64,000 nucleotides of DNA from the NCBI RefSeq assembly GCF_047300855.1, contig NZ_CP170197.1, forward strand, positions 1,488,001 to 1,552,000. The letters are read 5' to 3'. This document shows positions 1 through 9,464 of the stretch, in pieces. The notes below the pieces were generated by a model. The model was not told the DNA's origin, ran no database searches, and saw only the letters and a list, made by a program, of their open reading frames with translations. Position 1 is the first letter of the stretch; each line of letters opens with the position of its first letter. The stretch comes from Sulfuriferula sp047300855 (GTDB taxonomy: Bacteria; Pseudomonadota; Gammaproteobacteria; Burkholderiales; Sulfuriferulaceae). Made by a program: the position numbers and the translations under genes.

Positions 1-2468
1 ACGTGTATAGCGCGCTGGCGGCGAATAATTTTCTGTCTTCCAGCGGCCAGTCCAAGGGGGAAATGGTTCAGATCAACCTGAATGCATCGACAGCGCTGCA
101 TTCGGTTGAAGCATTCAAGCAGATGATTATCAAGCAACAGGGCAGTTCCATTGTGCGCCTGTCAGATGTGGCCAACGTCACGCTGGGCGCCGACGACTAT
201 GAATCCAGTGTGTCGTTTGACGGCCGCAAGGCGGTGTACATCGGTATTCAGGTTGCACCCGGCGCGAACCTGCTGGATGTGGTGGCGCGGGTGCGCAAAG
301 TCATGCCGGAAGTCCAGGCGCAATTGCCCAAGGGACTGAACAGCAATATCGTTTATGACTCGACCAAATTCGTCAATTCATCCATCAGCGAAGTGGTTAA
401 GACCTTGGCAGAAGCCATCCTGATCGTGATGGTGGTGGTATTCATTTTCCTGGGTTCGCTGCGTTCGGTGTTGATACCCATCATCGCCATTCCGCTGTCC
501 CTGATCGGGACTTTCACCGTGATGCTGGCGCTGGGTTACTCAATTAACCTGCTTACGCTGCTGGCGCTGGTGCTCGCCATCGGCCTGGTGGTGGATGATG
601 CCATTATTGTGGTGGAAAACGTCAGCCGGCACCTGGAAGAAGGGCTGTCGCCCTACGATTCTGCAATCAAAGCCGCACGCGAGCTGGCCAATCCGATTAT
701 CGCGATGACCATCGTGCTGATCGCCGTGTATGTGCCGATAGGTTTTATGAGCGGGCTGACCGGCGCACTGTTTACCGAGTTTGCGTTCACGCTGGTGGGC
801 GCGGTGACGATGTCCGCAATCATCGCGCTGACACTTTCCCCGATGATGTGTTCGCGCATGCTGCGCGCGCCCAAACGCGAAGGCGGAAACTGGCAGGACC
901 ATCTGGTGGTATGGCTGGACAAGCAGTTCGAGCGCCTGCATGTGCGTTACCAGAAAAGACTGCATGGCGTGCTCAATTATGTTGCGGTGATCGCGGTGTT
1001 TGCCGTGATCGTGCTGGGCGGCATTTATTTTCTGTATACCACGTCGATGTCCGAACTGGCGCCCCAGGAAGATCAGGGCATATTGATTGCCGCGTCATTT
1101 AATGCGCCGGATGCCACGCTCAAACAGCGCGAACTTTATGGCAGCCAGGTTCGCGAGGCATTCGCGAAATTCCCGGAAACCGACCATATCTTCCAGTTGA
1201 ATTCTCCGACGCAGGTGATCAGCGGCATGGTGCTCAAACCCTGGGATGAGCGCACGAGAACCTCGACCCAGATTCAACCCCTGGTGCAAAAGGATCTGGG
1301 GCAAATCGCGGGAACCCAGAATGCCATTTTCCAGCCGCCCCCGTTGCCGGGCGCGCGGGGTTTGCCGATCCAGTTCGTGATAACGACTACCCAGCCTTTC
1401 TCCCAGCTCTTCGATGTATCGCAGCAGTTCCTGCAGGCGGCGCAGAAAACCGGCGAATTCATCTTCCTCCAGTCGGATCTGCGCATCGATTTGCCGCAAA
1501 CCACCGTGGTCATCGACCGCAATATGGCGGCGCAACTCGGCCTGAACATGCAGGAAATCGGCTCGGCGTTATCCGCCATGCTGGGCGGCGGCTATGTGAA
1601 TTATTTCGAGCTCAGCGGCCGTGCCTACAAAGTCATTCCGCAAGTGACGCAGCGTTTCCGGCTGAATGCCGACCAGCTCAAACAGTACTACTTGCGGACT
1701 GCCAGCGGGCAAATGGTGCCGTTGTCTACCGTAGCGCATCTGGAAACCACGACCCAGCCGGAAACCATTAACCATTTCCAGCAGCAAAACATGGCGACCA
1801 TACAAGGCGTGGCGTTCCCGACCATTTCACAAGGCCAGGCGCTGCAGCGTCTCAAGACCCTGGCGCAGCAAACCCTGCCGGCGGGTTACAGCTTCGACTA
1901 CTCCGGGCCTTCACGCCAGTTCGTGCAGGAATCGGGCGGTCTGGTGCTCACCTTCTTCTTCGCGATCGTGATCATTTTTCTGGCGCTGGCGGCACAGTTC
2001 GAAAGCTTCCGCGACCCGATCATCATTCTGGTGTCGGTGCCGATGTCGATTGCCGGTGCGTTGATCTTTATCAATCTCGGAATAGGCCACGCCACACTCA
2101 ATATCTACACCGAAGTCGGATTGGTGACGTTGATAGGCCTGATTTCCAAGCATGGCATCCTGATCGTGGAATTTGCCAATAACTTGCAGCGTATGGGTGC
2201 CAGCAAGCGTGAAGCCATCGAGAAAGCGGCCAGCTTGCGTCTGCGCCCTATCCTGATGACCACCGCTGCAATGGTGCTGGGTGTCGTACCGCTCATCGTT
2301 GCCAGCGGTGCCGGTGCGGTCAGCCGCTTCAATATGGGCCTGGTAATTGCCAGCGGTTTGTCGATAGGCACTTTGTTCACCCTGTTTGTCGTCCCCGGCA
2401 TCTACATGCTGCTTGCGGCGGACCATAGCCATGAAGCTCGCGCGCTGGCGCAACGCGAGGCTCATTAG
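1..2468 (+). CDS. RND-family multidrug efflux permease (5' end missing)
   Basis: This is the inner-membrane proton/drug antiporter subunit of a tripartite RND (AcrB/MexB-type, HAE1) efflux pump. The open frame enters from the left edge, so the GTG at base 3 is not a start. The adjacent acidic pair of TM4 (GLVVDDA, visible residues 195-201) and the TM10 lysine (GLISKHGIL) correspond to the D407/D408/K940 proton relay of AcrB. By that alignment roughly 200 residues are missing and the full protein would be about 1030 residues. Porter-domain and repeated transmembrane blocks follow in the usual order. The membrane-fusion and outer-membrane partners are not in the window; they probably lie upstream. 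The substrate cannot be told from sequence. Confidence 0.93.
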   Translation, partial: VYSALAANNFLSSSGQSKGEMVQINLNASTALHSVEAFKQMIIKQQGSSIVRLSDVANVTLGADDYESSVSFDGRKAVYIGIQVAPGANLLDVVARVRKVMPEVQAQLPKGLNSNIVYDSTKFVNSSISEVVKTLAEAILIVMVVVFIFLGSLRSVLIPIIAIPLSLIGTFTVMLALGYSINLLTLLALVLAIGLVVDDAIIVVENVSRHLEEGLSPYDSAIKAARELANPIIAMTIVLIAVYVPIGFMSGLTGALFTEFAFTLVGAVTMSAIIALTLSPMMCSRMLRAPKREGGNWQDHLVVWLDKQFERLHVRYQKRLHGVLNYVAVIAVFAVIVLGGIYFLYTTSMSELAPQEDQGILIAASFNAPDATLKQRELYGSQVREAFAKFPETDHIFQLNSPTQVISGMVLKPWDERTRTSTQIQPLVQKDLGQIAGTQNAIFQPPPLPGARGLPIQFVITTTQPFSQLFDVSQQFLQAAQKTGEFIFLQSDLRIDLPQTTVVIDRNMAAQLGLNMQEIGSALSAMLGGGYVNYFELSGRAYKVIPQVTQRFRLNADQLKQYYLRTASGQMVPLSTVAHLETTTQPETINHFQQQNMATIQGVAFPTISQGQALQRLKTLAQQTLPAGYSFDYSGPSRQFVQESGGLVLTFFFAIVIIFLALAAQFESFRDPIIILVSVPMSIAGALIFINLGIGHATLNIYTEVGLVTLIGLISKHGILIVEFANNLQRMGASKREAIEKAASLRLRPILMTTAAMVLGVVPLIVASGAGAVSRFNMGLVIASGLSIGTLFTLFVVPGIYMLLAADHSHEARALAQREAH

Positions 2469-2487
2469 ACTGGATGGTTGAACTCAG

Positions 2488-2518
2488 CGCGCAAGCGGGT
2501 GGCTTATCCGCTTGCGCG
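2488..2518 (+). terminator. hairpin after the RND gene
   Basis: Perfect 11-bp arms (2488-2498 and 2508-2518, cgcgcaagcgg / ccgcttgcgcg) lie 20 bases after the RND stop. There is no T-run behind them, so this is either a weak or Rho-aided terminator or an mRNA-stabilising hairpin. Confidence 0.4.
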
Positions 2519-2638
2519 TGGCCATCAGGCTCAGCACAAGCCATACCCAATTCACAATCGCCTGCAGAATGGCCGGCAACCTGATACCGCCGTGACACGG
2601 TTCCTTCTTCCAATCAATTAATTACCCGGGAATTCCTG

Positions 2639-3025
2639 ATGAAATGGTTCTTTAGAATGTTTTTCAAGACGTTGCGGATCGTGATGACGCCCTTCATGCT
2701 GCTGTGGGAAAAAGCCACCACGCCGAAGGGCATGGCCCGGCCAGCGGGTGCGCAACAACTGGTCGACCGGCAATGCCAAAACCTGGCGCTTTATCAATTC
2801 AGAACCTGTCCCTTCTGCATCAAAGTCCGGCGCGAATTCAGCCGCTTATCGCTGGATGTTGCACTGCTGGATGCGCAAAAACTGCCTCAACACCGCGAAG
2901 CACTCTTGCAGGGGGGCGGTCGAATCAAGGTGCCTTGTCTGAAAATTACGGACGAGCAGGGGAATAGCCAGTGGATGTATGAGTCTTCCGCCATCATCCA
3001 ATATCTGCACGGGCGTTTTGCCTGA
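2639..3025 (+). CDS. glutaredoxin / GST N-terminal domain protein with hydrophobic N-terminus
   Basis: Small thioredoxin-fold protein of 128 residues. Residues 1-25 are hydrophobic and basic and may act as a membrane anchor. A glutaredoxin/GST-N domain follows from about residue 48, with the redox motif TCPFC (C57 and C60), the conserved cis-proline loop (KVPCLKI) and the C-terminal ESSAIIQYL helix typical of glutathione-binding folds. Expected role is glutathione-dependent thiol-disulfide exchange near the inner membrane. The target is unknown. The gene stands alone between the efflux pump and aceB with intergenic gaps of about 170 and 215 bases. The ATG follows a gggaa ribosome-binding site. 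Confidence 0.8.
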   Translation: MKWFFRMFFKTLRIVMTPFMLLWEKATTPKGMARPAGAQQLVDRQCQNLALYQFRTCPFCIKVRREFSRLSLDVALLDAQKLPQHREALLQGGGRIKVPCLKITDEQGNSQWMYESSAIIQYLHGRFA

Positions 3026-3240
3026 GGTTTCTTCGGTTGACCGGTTTACCCGGAGGTTTCCATCCGCGGCCTTTCCGGCCGGTCGCTGCATGACAGCATC
3101 GTCCGGATAAATCGAGGCGATATCCATGGCGGTACATGGATTCCTGCGGAGCCATCAATTGCTGCTGTAATCGGCTGAATACTTCCTATACTGAAAAGGG
3201 TTTTCCCTGTTGCGCTGGCGCCTGCTGAAAGGGGTATCTC

Positions 3241-4842
3241 ATGAGTGTGTCGCCCCTGCCCGATGGCGTTGAAATCAAGGGTGTCGTTTCAGCTGAATAC
3301 GCATCCATACTCAGTGCCGAGGCGCTTTCGTTCCTGGCGGCGCTGTCTCGCGAATTCGAGCCCAAACGTCAGAACCTGATTGCCCTGCGTGCCCAGCGTC
3401 AGGTGGCGTTCGATCAGGGTATCCAGCCTGATTTCCTGGAACAGACCGCATCCATTCGTGCAGCTGACTGGGTCATCGACCCGGTGCCTGAAGAACTGCA
3501 GGATCGCCGGGTGGAAATTACCGGCCCGGTTGAACGCAAGATGGTCATCAACGCGCTCAATTCCGGCGCCAACGTGTTCATGGCGGATTTCGAGGATTCC
3601 CTGTCGCCGGTCTGGAATAACCTGATCCAGGGGCAGATCAACCTGCGCGATGCCGTGCGCCGCACCATTACGCTGGATACGCCCGAGGGAAAACACTATG
3701 CATTGAACCCGCAGATAGCGGTGCTGTTCGTCAGGCCGCGCGGCTGGCATATGCCGGAGCGGCATATGCTGGTGGACGGCCAAGCCATTTCGGCCAGCCT
3801 GTTTGATTTCGGCCTGTTTTTCTTCCATAACGCCCGCACCCAGCTTGCCTATGCAACAGGCCCGTATTTTTACCTGCCCAAGATGGAAAGCCATCTCGAG
3901 GCACGGCTCTGGAACAGCGTGTTCAATGCAGCCGAGGATCAACTGGATATTCCCCGCGGCACCATCAAGGCCACGGTGCTGATCGAAACCATTCCTGCTG
4001 CGTTTGAGATGGACGAAATTCTGCACGAATTGAAATCGCATTCGGCCGGGCTGAATTGCGGGCGCTGGGATTACATTTTCAGCTGCATCAAGAAATTGCA
4101 TCAGCATCCTTCATTCATGCTTGCCGAGCGCGAGGCGCTGACCATGACGACTCCCTTCATGCGCGCCTATTCCCGGTTGCTGATCAAAACCTGCCATCGC
4201 CGCAATGCCCATGCAATCGGCGGCATGGCGGCACAGATTCCCATCAGGAACGATCCCGAAGGCAATGCCGCCGCACTGGCCAAGGTCGGCTTGGACAAGA
4301 ACCGCGAGGCTGCGGATGGCCATGACGGCACATGGGTGGCGCACCCTGCGCTGGTACAGGTGGCACGCGATGCCTTTGATCGGGCAATGCCCGGGCCGAA
4401 CCAGATTCAGCGCAAGCATGAAGACGTGCATGTCACCCGCGCAGACCTGCTGGATTTCCAGCCCCGGACGCCCATCACCGAGCATGGCTTGCGCAACAAT
4501 ATTCAGGTCAGCATTGAATACATGGGCGCCTGGCTGGCCGGGCAGGGCGCTGTGCCCATTCACCATCTGATGGAGGATGCGGCAACCGCAGAGATTTCGC
4601 GCTCCCAGGTATGGCACTGGATTCGCAGCCCGCTGGGCGTGCTGGATGACGGCAGGAAAGTCACGATGGAGCTGGTGCTAATCATGATTCCCGAGGAATT
4701 GCAGCATATCCGCAACGAACTGGGGGAGGCCGCATTTCTTGCCGGAAAATACCCGCTGGCGGCGGAGGTCGTTCAATCCCTGGTGGTGAACGACGCGTTT
4801 GCAGATTTCATGACGCTCGCGGCTTACGAATATCTGGGTTGA
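3241..4842 (+). CDS. aceB: malate synthase A
   Basis: Condenses glyoxylate with acetyl-CoA to malate, the second step of the glyoxylate shunt. The 533-residue length is typical of the A isoform. Visible family signatures include the substrate-binding arginine block (FVRPRGWHMP, around residues 163-172), the metal-ligand glutamate in LIETIPAAF (E249) and the aspartate in CGRWDYIFS (D277). The ATG is preceded by an aaagggg ribosome-binding site. No isocitrate lyase gene lies nearby. The 3' end matters for the genome history: a decayed second copy of it is found beyond the molybdenum hydroxylase cluster (see 9465-9534). A tatact -10-like box sits at 3187-3192 without a convincing -35. Confidence 0.95.
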   Translation: MSVSPLPDGVEIKGVVSAEYASILSAEALSFLAALSREFEPKRQNLIALRAQRQVAFDQGIQPDFLEQTASIRAADWVIDPVPEELQDRRVEITGPVERKMVINALNSGANVFMADFEDSLSPVWNNLIQGQINLRDAVRRTITLDTPEGKHYALNPQIAVLFVRPRGWHMPERHMLVDGQAISASLFDFGLFFFHNARTQLAYATGPYFYLPKMESHLEARLWNSVFNAAEDQLDIPRGTIKATVLIETIPAAFEMDEILHELKSHSAGLNCGRWDYIFSCIKKLHQHPSFMLAEREALTMTTPFMRAYSRLLIKTCHRRNAHAIGGMAAQIPIRNDPEGNAAALAKVGLDKNREAADGHDGTWVAHPALVQVARDAFDRAMPGPNQIQRKHEDVHVTRADLLDFQPRTPITEHGLRNNIQVSIEYMGAWLAGQGAVPIHHLMEDAATAEISRSQVWHWIRSPLGVLDDGRKVTMELVLIMIPEELQHIRNELGEAAFLAGKYPLAAEVVQSLVVNDAFADFMTLAAYEYLG

Positions 4843-4965
4843 GTCTGCCGGCTTTCCTGGCATAACGCTTCAATTGACTATAATCTGTCTTTTGCCGGCA
4901 CCGGACCTGATGGCGCCCTATGCCGCCACTTGCCTTAACTACTTTATAAACGGAGGCGATTTTCC

Positions 4966-5421
4966 ATGATTGCACTCACCATCAATGGCAAACAGCACAC
5001 TGTGGACGTTGCCCCCGACACACCCCTGCTGTGGGTGTTGCGCGACACCGTCGGCCTGACCGGCACCAAGTACGGTTGCGGCATCGCGCAATGCGGCGCC
5101 TGTACGGTGCATCTCAACGGCGCACCGATACGCTCCTGCATGACGCCGGTATCGGCAGCGGCAGGCCAGAAGATCACCACCATCGAAGGCCTCGACTCCA
5201 GGGTCGGCCACGCCGTACAGGCGGCGTGGGATAAACTGGAAGTGGTTCAATGCGGCTACTGCCAATCGGGCCAGATCATGTCCGCAGTGGCCCTGCTCAG
5301 CGGCAACCACAAGCCCAGCGACAGCGACATCAACAGCGCGATGGCCGGCAACCTGTGCCGCTGCGCGACTTATCAACGCATCCGCGCGGCCATCAAGGAA
5401 GCGGCGAAGAAGTTAGCTTGA
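4966..5421 (+). CDS. iorA: isoquinoline 1-oxidoreductase-type alpha subunit, (2Fe-2S)-binding
   Basis: Small iron-sulfur subunit (151 residues) of a xanthine-dehydrogenase-family molybdenum hydroxylase; it passes electrons from the Mo site in the large subunit. The N-terminal plant-ferredoxin-type cluster has C38, C43, C46 and C58 (CGIAQCGAC). The C-terminal helical [2Fe-2S] domain has C96, C99, C131 and C133 (CGYCQSGQ and CRC). A ggagg ribosome-binding site lies ten bases before the ATG, and a TATAAT box at 4879-4884 may be its -10. The partner large subunit follows after an unusual 150-bp gap containing an inverted-repeat element. The true substrate may be any N-heterocycle or aldehyde; the Ior name rests on family resemblance. 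Confidence 0.85.
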   Translation: MIALTINGKQHTVDVAPDTPLLWVLRDTVGLTGTKYGCGIAQCGACTVHLNGAPIRSCMTPVSAAAGQKITTIEGLDSRVGHAVQAAWDKLEVVQCGYCQSGQIMSAVALLSGNHKPSDSDINSAMAGNLCRCATYQRIRAAIKEAAKKLA

Positions 5422-5448
5422 GGAGCCGGGACATATGGACGCCTCCAG

Positions 5449-5567
5449 AAATTCGCTTTTGCGGGATGAAGCGCAAGGAGCCGCGCAGTGAGCGACGAGG
5501 CATATCGGATTGATAGACGAGGAGCGAACGAGCATGTGACGCTGCGATTCGCCCGCAAAATGAATTT
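5449..5567. repeat. small inverted-repeat element (MITE-like) between iorA and iorB
   Basis: A roughly 119-bp non-coding block is bounded by imperfect terminal inverted repeats: aaattcgcttttgcggg at 5449-5465 and the complement of aaattcattttgcggg at 5552-5567. It separates two genes that are normally adjacent. The right arm ends just before the ribosome-binding site of iorB. It may be a non-autonomous mobile repeat or a processing hairpin. Copy number elsewhere cannot be judged from this window. Confidence 0.5.
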
Positions 5568-5579
5568 ATAGAGGTGACC

Positions 5580-7794
5580 ATGAGTGAAATCGGGATCGTC
5601 AATGTAAGCCGCCGGCGCTTTCTGCAAGCAGGCGTCGGCCTCACCCTCGCCATCTATTTGCCGTTGGGACACGCCGCATCGCCCGTAGCCAGGCCTGGCA
5701 AAGCCGGCAGCGCCGCAGCAATATCGGAGACATTCGAACCCAATGCCTTCGTACGCATCGGCGAGGACAATGTGGTCACGGTGATCGTCAAGCATCTGGA
5801 AATGGGGCAGGGCACTTACACCGGACTGCCTACCCTGGTGGCCGAAGAACTTGATGCCGACTGGTCGCAGATCAAGGTGGAAGGTGCCCCGGCCGACGCC
5901 AAACGCTACAACAACCTGTTCTGGGGGCCGACGCAAGGCACCGGCGGCAGTACCGCCATCGCCAACTCCTTCGAACAGATGCGTAAGGCCGGCGCGTCCG
6001 CGCGCGCCATGCTGGTCGCCGCCGCTGCTGCCGAGTGGCAGGTTCCCGCAGACAGTATCCAGGTGAAAAAAGGCGTCGTCAGCCACGCTGCATCCAACCG
6101 CAAGGCCAGCTTCGGCGAGCTCGCAGTCAAGGCAGCCGCGCAGGAAGTGCCCGCGGAAGTCAAACTCAAGAACCCGAAAGACTTCGTGTACATCGGCAAA
6201 AATGTGGCGCGCAAAGACAGCAAGGCCAAGATCAACGGGACTGCGCAGTTCACCCAGGATGTGCGCCTGCCCGGCATGCTTACCGCCGTAGTTGCGCACG
6301 CGCCGCGCTTCGGCGCCAAGCTCAAATCGTTTGACGGCGCGCGTGCAAAATCGGTGAAGGGCGTGGTGGACGTGGTGGCCATCCCCACCGGTGTAGCCGT
6401 TCTGGCCAAGGATTTCTGGTCCGCCAAAAAAGGCCGCGACCTGCTCACTGTAGCGTGGGACGAGTCGCAGGCATTCAAGCTGGGCACCGATGAAATATTC
6501 TCCCGATACCGGATACTCGCCCACACCCCCGGCGCGGTGGCCCACCGAAGCGGCGATGCGGAAAAAAGCATAGGCCGGGCCGCAAAGCGTCTGGAAGCAT
6601 CGTTCGAATTCCCTTATCTCGCCCATGCCGCCATGGAGCCGCTGGACTGCGTGGTAAAACTCGACCGCGACAGTTGCGAAATATGGAACGGCGATCAGTC
6701 CCAGACCGCCGACCAGAATGCCATTGCCCAGGCGACCGGTCTCAAGCCGGAGCAGGTAAAAATCAACACGCTGTACGCCGGCGGCAGCTTCGGCCGCCGC
6801 GCCAACCCGCACTCCGATTATGTGCTGGAGGCCGTGCATATCGCCAAGGCCTTCGGCGGCAAAGCGCCGGTGAAAATGGTCTGGACGCGCGAAGACGACA
6901 TGCGCGCCGGCTGGTATCGGCCTCTTTTTTACCACACCCTGCGCGCCGGGCTGGATGCGGACGGCAATCTCGTCGGCTGGCAGCATCGGCTGGTGGGCCA
7001 GTCCATCATCACCGGCACGCCTTTTGAAGGCGCCATGCTGAAGGATGGCGTCGATGCTACTTCAGTCGAAGGCGCGGCCAACCTCCCTTATGCCATTCCC
7101 AACATGCTGGTCGACCTGCATTCGCCCAAGCAAGCTGCCGGTTCCCGTCCAGTGGTGGCGTTCCGTCGGGTCCACCCATACGGCGTTTTCCACCGAGGTG
7201 TTCATCGACGAGGTGGCGCATGCCGCAGGCAAGGATCCCTATCACTTCCGGCACGATCTGCTTAAAGATCACCCGCGCCATCGCGGCGTGCTCGAACTGG
7301 CGGCGAAAAAATCCGGCTGGGACAAAGCGCTGCCGCACCGTGATGGCGTCCGGCGCGGGCGGGGCATTGCATTGCACGAATCCTTCAATACTTACATTGC
7401 CGAAGTCGCCGAAGTCACGGTTCGACCGGATGGCAGCTTTAGCGTAGACCGCGTGGTATGCGCGGTGGACTGCGGCATGGCGATCAACCCCAGCATCGTC
7501 CGCGCGCAAATGGAAGGCGGCATCGGTTTCGGCCTGACGGCGGCGCTGTACGGTGCGATCACCCTGAAGGAAGGCCGCGTCGAGCAATCCAATTTCAATG
7601 ACTACCCGCTGCTGCGCATCCACGAAATGCCGCAGGTGGAAGTGCACATCGTTCCCTCCGTCGCCAACCCGACTGGTGTGGGCGAACCCGGCGTACCGCC
7701 CATCGCTCCTGCCGTGGCCAATGCCCTGTTTGCCGCCACCGGCAAGCGCCTGCGCAAGCTGCCGTTCGATACCAGCGTGCTGAAGATTGGATAA
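5580..7794 (+). pseudogene. iorB: isoquinoline 1-oxidoreductase-type beta subunit, frameshifted
   Basis: Large molybdopterin-binding subunit of the IorAB hydroxylase. The N-terminus carries a twin-arginine signal (SRRRFLQAG), implying export of the folded enzyme to the periplasm. The ATG at 5580 is preferred over an in-frame GTG at 5574 because an agaggtg ribosome-binding site precedes it. The first frame is homologous up to LVDLHSPK; homology resumes in the next frame at VPVQWWRSVGSTHTAF and runs to the C-terminus with GVGEPGVPPIAPAVANA. The span is a multiple of three plus one. Removing the C at about 7131 would restore a plausible 737-residue protein, so a one-base insertion or a sequence error is the simplest reading. 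Without correction neither half would be active. Confidence 0.85.
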
Positions 7795-7835
7795 CGAGAT
7801 TGGATAACGAGATTGGATAACGAGATTGGATAACG
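7785..7835 (+). repeat. 13-bp tandem repeat across the iorB/xdhC junction
   Basis: Nearly four perfect copies of gattggataacga. The first copy contains the iorB stop codon (TAA) and the last contains the TTG proposed as the xdhC start. Because 13 is not a multiple of three, each copy shifts frame. Gain or loss of copies would change the distance between the iorB stop and the xdhC start without damaging either protein. Confidence 0.9.
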
Positions 7836-8833
7836 TTGACCTGCACGTACTACGCGCCGCCATCGACTGGCTGGAACAGGGTCATCGCGTCGCACTCGCC
7901 ACGGTAGTCAAGACCTGGGGCTCTGCGCCGCGTCCGCCCGGCTCCTGGCTGGCAATGCGTGCGGATGGACAGCTGGCTGGATCGGTGTCCGGCGGCTGCG
8001 TGGAGGATGATTTGATCGCGCAGTTGCGCGACAACCGGCTGGCAACCGACACGCCCGGCCTCATCGCCTACGGCGTGGGGAAGGAGGAGGCCGCGCGTTT
8101 CGGCCTGCCCTGCGGCGGGCAATTGCAATTGCTGCTGGAACCCAGACCGGACATCCGCGTGCTGCGCGCCATGCTCGCCGCCATCGAACGGCGCGAATTG
8201 TTCGCGCGCCGCGTCGATCTGCAAACCGGCGATGCGGCGCTGCTCCCCGCACAACGCAACGACACGCTGCAATTCGATGGAAAACAACTCGTCACCATCC
8301 ACGGTCCAAGCCAGCGTCTGCTGGTCATTGGTGCCGGGCAGATTTCGCACTTTCTGGCACAGATGGCACAGGCTCTGAATTACGAAATCATCGTCTGCGA
8401 CCCGCGCGAAGAGTATCGGCAAGGATGGCAGGTGCCCGGCGTGCAACTGCTGACCTGCATGCCGGACGATGCCGTAAAACAATTGCAAATGGATGCAAAC
8501 AGCGCCGTCGTGGCGCTGACCCACGACCCCAAGCTGGACGACATGGCGCTGCTCGAAGCACTCAAATCGCCTGCCATTTATGTCGGTGCGCTGGGCTCCC
8601 GCGCCAACAATGCAAAGCGGCGCGAACGCCTGCGCCTGTTCGACCTGAGTGAAGCGGAAATCAGCCGCTTGCACGGGCCCGTGGGCCTGCCCATCGGCAG
8701 CCGCACCCCGCCGGAAATCGCCGTCGCCATCCTGGCGGAAATGACCGCCCTGCGTCACGGAATCACGCTCCAGGCCACTCCATCCCGGCAGCCGGAAGCA
8801 CAACTGCGGCAAGTTGCACTCAAGCTCGCATGA
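7826..8833 (+). CDS. xdhC: XdhC/CoxI-family molybdenum hydroxylase maturation factor
   Basis: Chaperone of 335 residues that binds and sulfurates the molybdenum cofactor before insertion into xanthine-dehydrogenase-type enzymes. The N-terminal XdhC block reads TWGSAPRPPGS then GSVSGGCVEDDL; a C-terminal Rossmann part contains LVIGAGQISHFLAQMA and ends in the conserved PIGSRTPPEIAVAILAEM region. The proposed start is a TTG inside a 13-bp tandem repeat, chosen because the conserved N-terminus begins right there. No good ribosome-binding site is visible, so translation may depend on coupling to iorB. The stop overlaps the next gene by four bases (ATGA). It should serve the IorAB enzyme upstream. 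Confidence 0.88.
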   Translation: MDNVDLHVLRAAIDWLEQGHRVALATVVKTWGSAPRPPGSWLAMRADGQLAGSVSGGCVEDDLIAQLRDNRLATDTPGLIAYGVGKEEAARFGLPCGGQLQLLLEPRPDIRVLRAMLAAIERRELFARRVDLQTGDAALLPAQRNDTLQFDGKQLVTIHGPSQRLLVIGAGQISHFLAQMAQALNYEIIVCDPREEYRQGWQVPGVQLLTCMPDDAVKQLQMDANSAVVALTHDPKLDDMALLEALKSPAIYVGALGSRANNAKRRERLRLFDLSEAEISRLHGPVGLPIGSRTPPEIAVAILAEMTALRHGITLQATPSRQPEAQLRQVALKLA

Positions 8834-9420
8834 TCGCCGGCATCCTGCTGGCGGCAGGCAGCTCCAGCCGCTTCGGCTCCAACAAGCTGCTGCATCTGCT
8901 GCCGGACGGCACGCCGATTGCCATCGCCGCCGCACGCAAGCTCAAGGCAGCTACGTCCATGACGCTCGCCGTCGTGCACCCGGATAATCTTGCGCTCGCC
9001 GATATGTTCGCCGCGGAAGGCCTTACCGTAGTGGCCTGTCCAGCCGCCACGCAAGGCATGGGCACCAGTCTCGCCTGCGGCGTGCTTGCCAGCAGCCACG
9101 CCCTTGGCTGGATCGTCGCGCTTGCCGACATGCCATTTATCCAGCCGGCCACCCTGATGGAAATCCGCGGCCAGCTCGAACAGGGCGCCCCACTGGCAGC
9201 CCCGGTTTACCAGGGTCAGCGCGGCCATCCGGTCGGCTTCGGGAGCGAATTCTTTGAAGCGCTCGTCCATCTCAGCGGCGACCAGGGCGCACGCGCAATT
9301 GTCCGCGCTCACGAGGCACGCGCCACACTGCTGGCATGCGAAGACCCCGGCATCCTGGCGGACATCGACACTACGGAGGATATGGCACGCTATCGGAACC
9401 TGCTTGTAAGCCAGGAATAA
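8830..9420 (+). CDS. MobA/MocA-like molybdenum cofactor nucleotidyltransferase
   Basis: A 196-residue nucleotidyltransferase of the MocA/MobA family, expected to add CMP to molybdopterin to make the cytosine dinucleotide form used by xanthine-oxidase-family enzymes. The N-terminal nucleotide-binding motif AGILLAAGSSSRFGSNK and the later ALADMPF segment are diagnostic. It overlaps xdhC by an ATGA, so the two are translationally coupled and form one operon with iorAB. The cytidylyl rather than guanylyl specificity is inferred from the neighbours. Confidence 0.85.
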   Translation: MIAGILLAAGSSSRFGSNKLLHLLPDGTPIAIAAARKLKAATSMTLAVVHPDNLALADMFAAEGLTVVACPAATQGMGTSLACGVLASSHALGWIVALADMPFIQPATLMEIRGQLEQGAPLAAPVYQGQRGHPVGFGSEFFEALVHLSGDQGARAIVRAHEARATLLACEDPGILADIDTTEDMARYRNLLVSQE

Positions 9421-9464
9421 AGTCTGCGGTATCGGGGCGGGATTCGAATTAAATTGTGTTGTAT

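Noticed and set aside
7785..7835. Possible CRISPR-like array
   Set aside because: The 13-bp copies are contiguous with no spacers and lie in a gene junction. No CRISPR array is present in the window.
9434..9448. Further tmRNA T-arm relic near the aceB fragment
   Set aside because: The ggggcgggattcgaa stretch resembles ssrA only over about 15 bases with a gap; too weak to call an island end.
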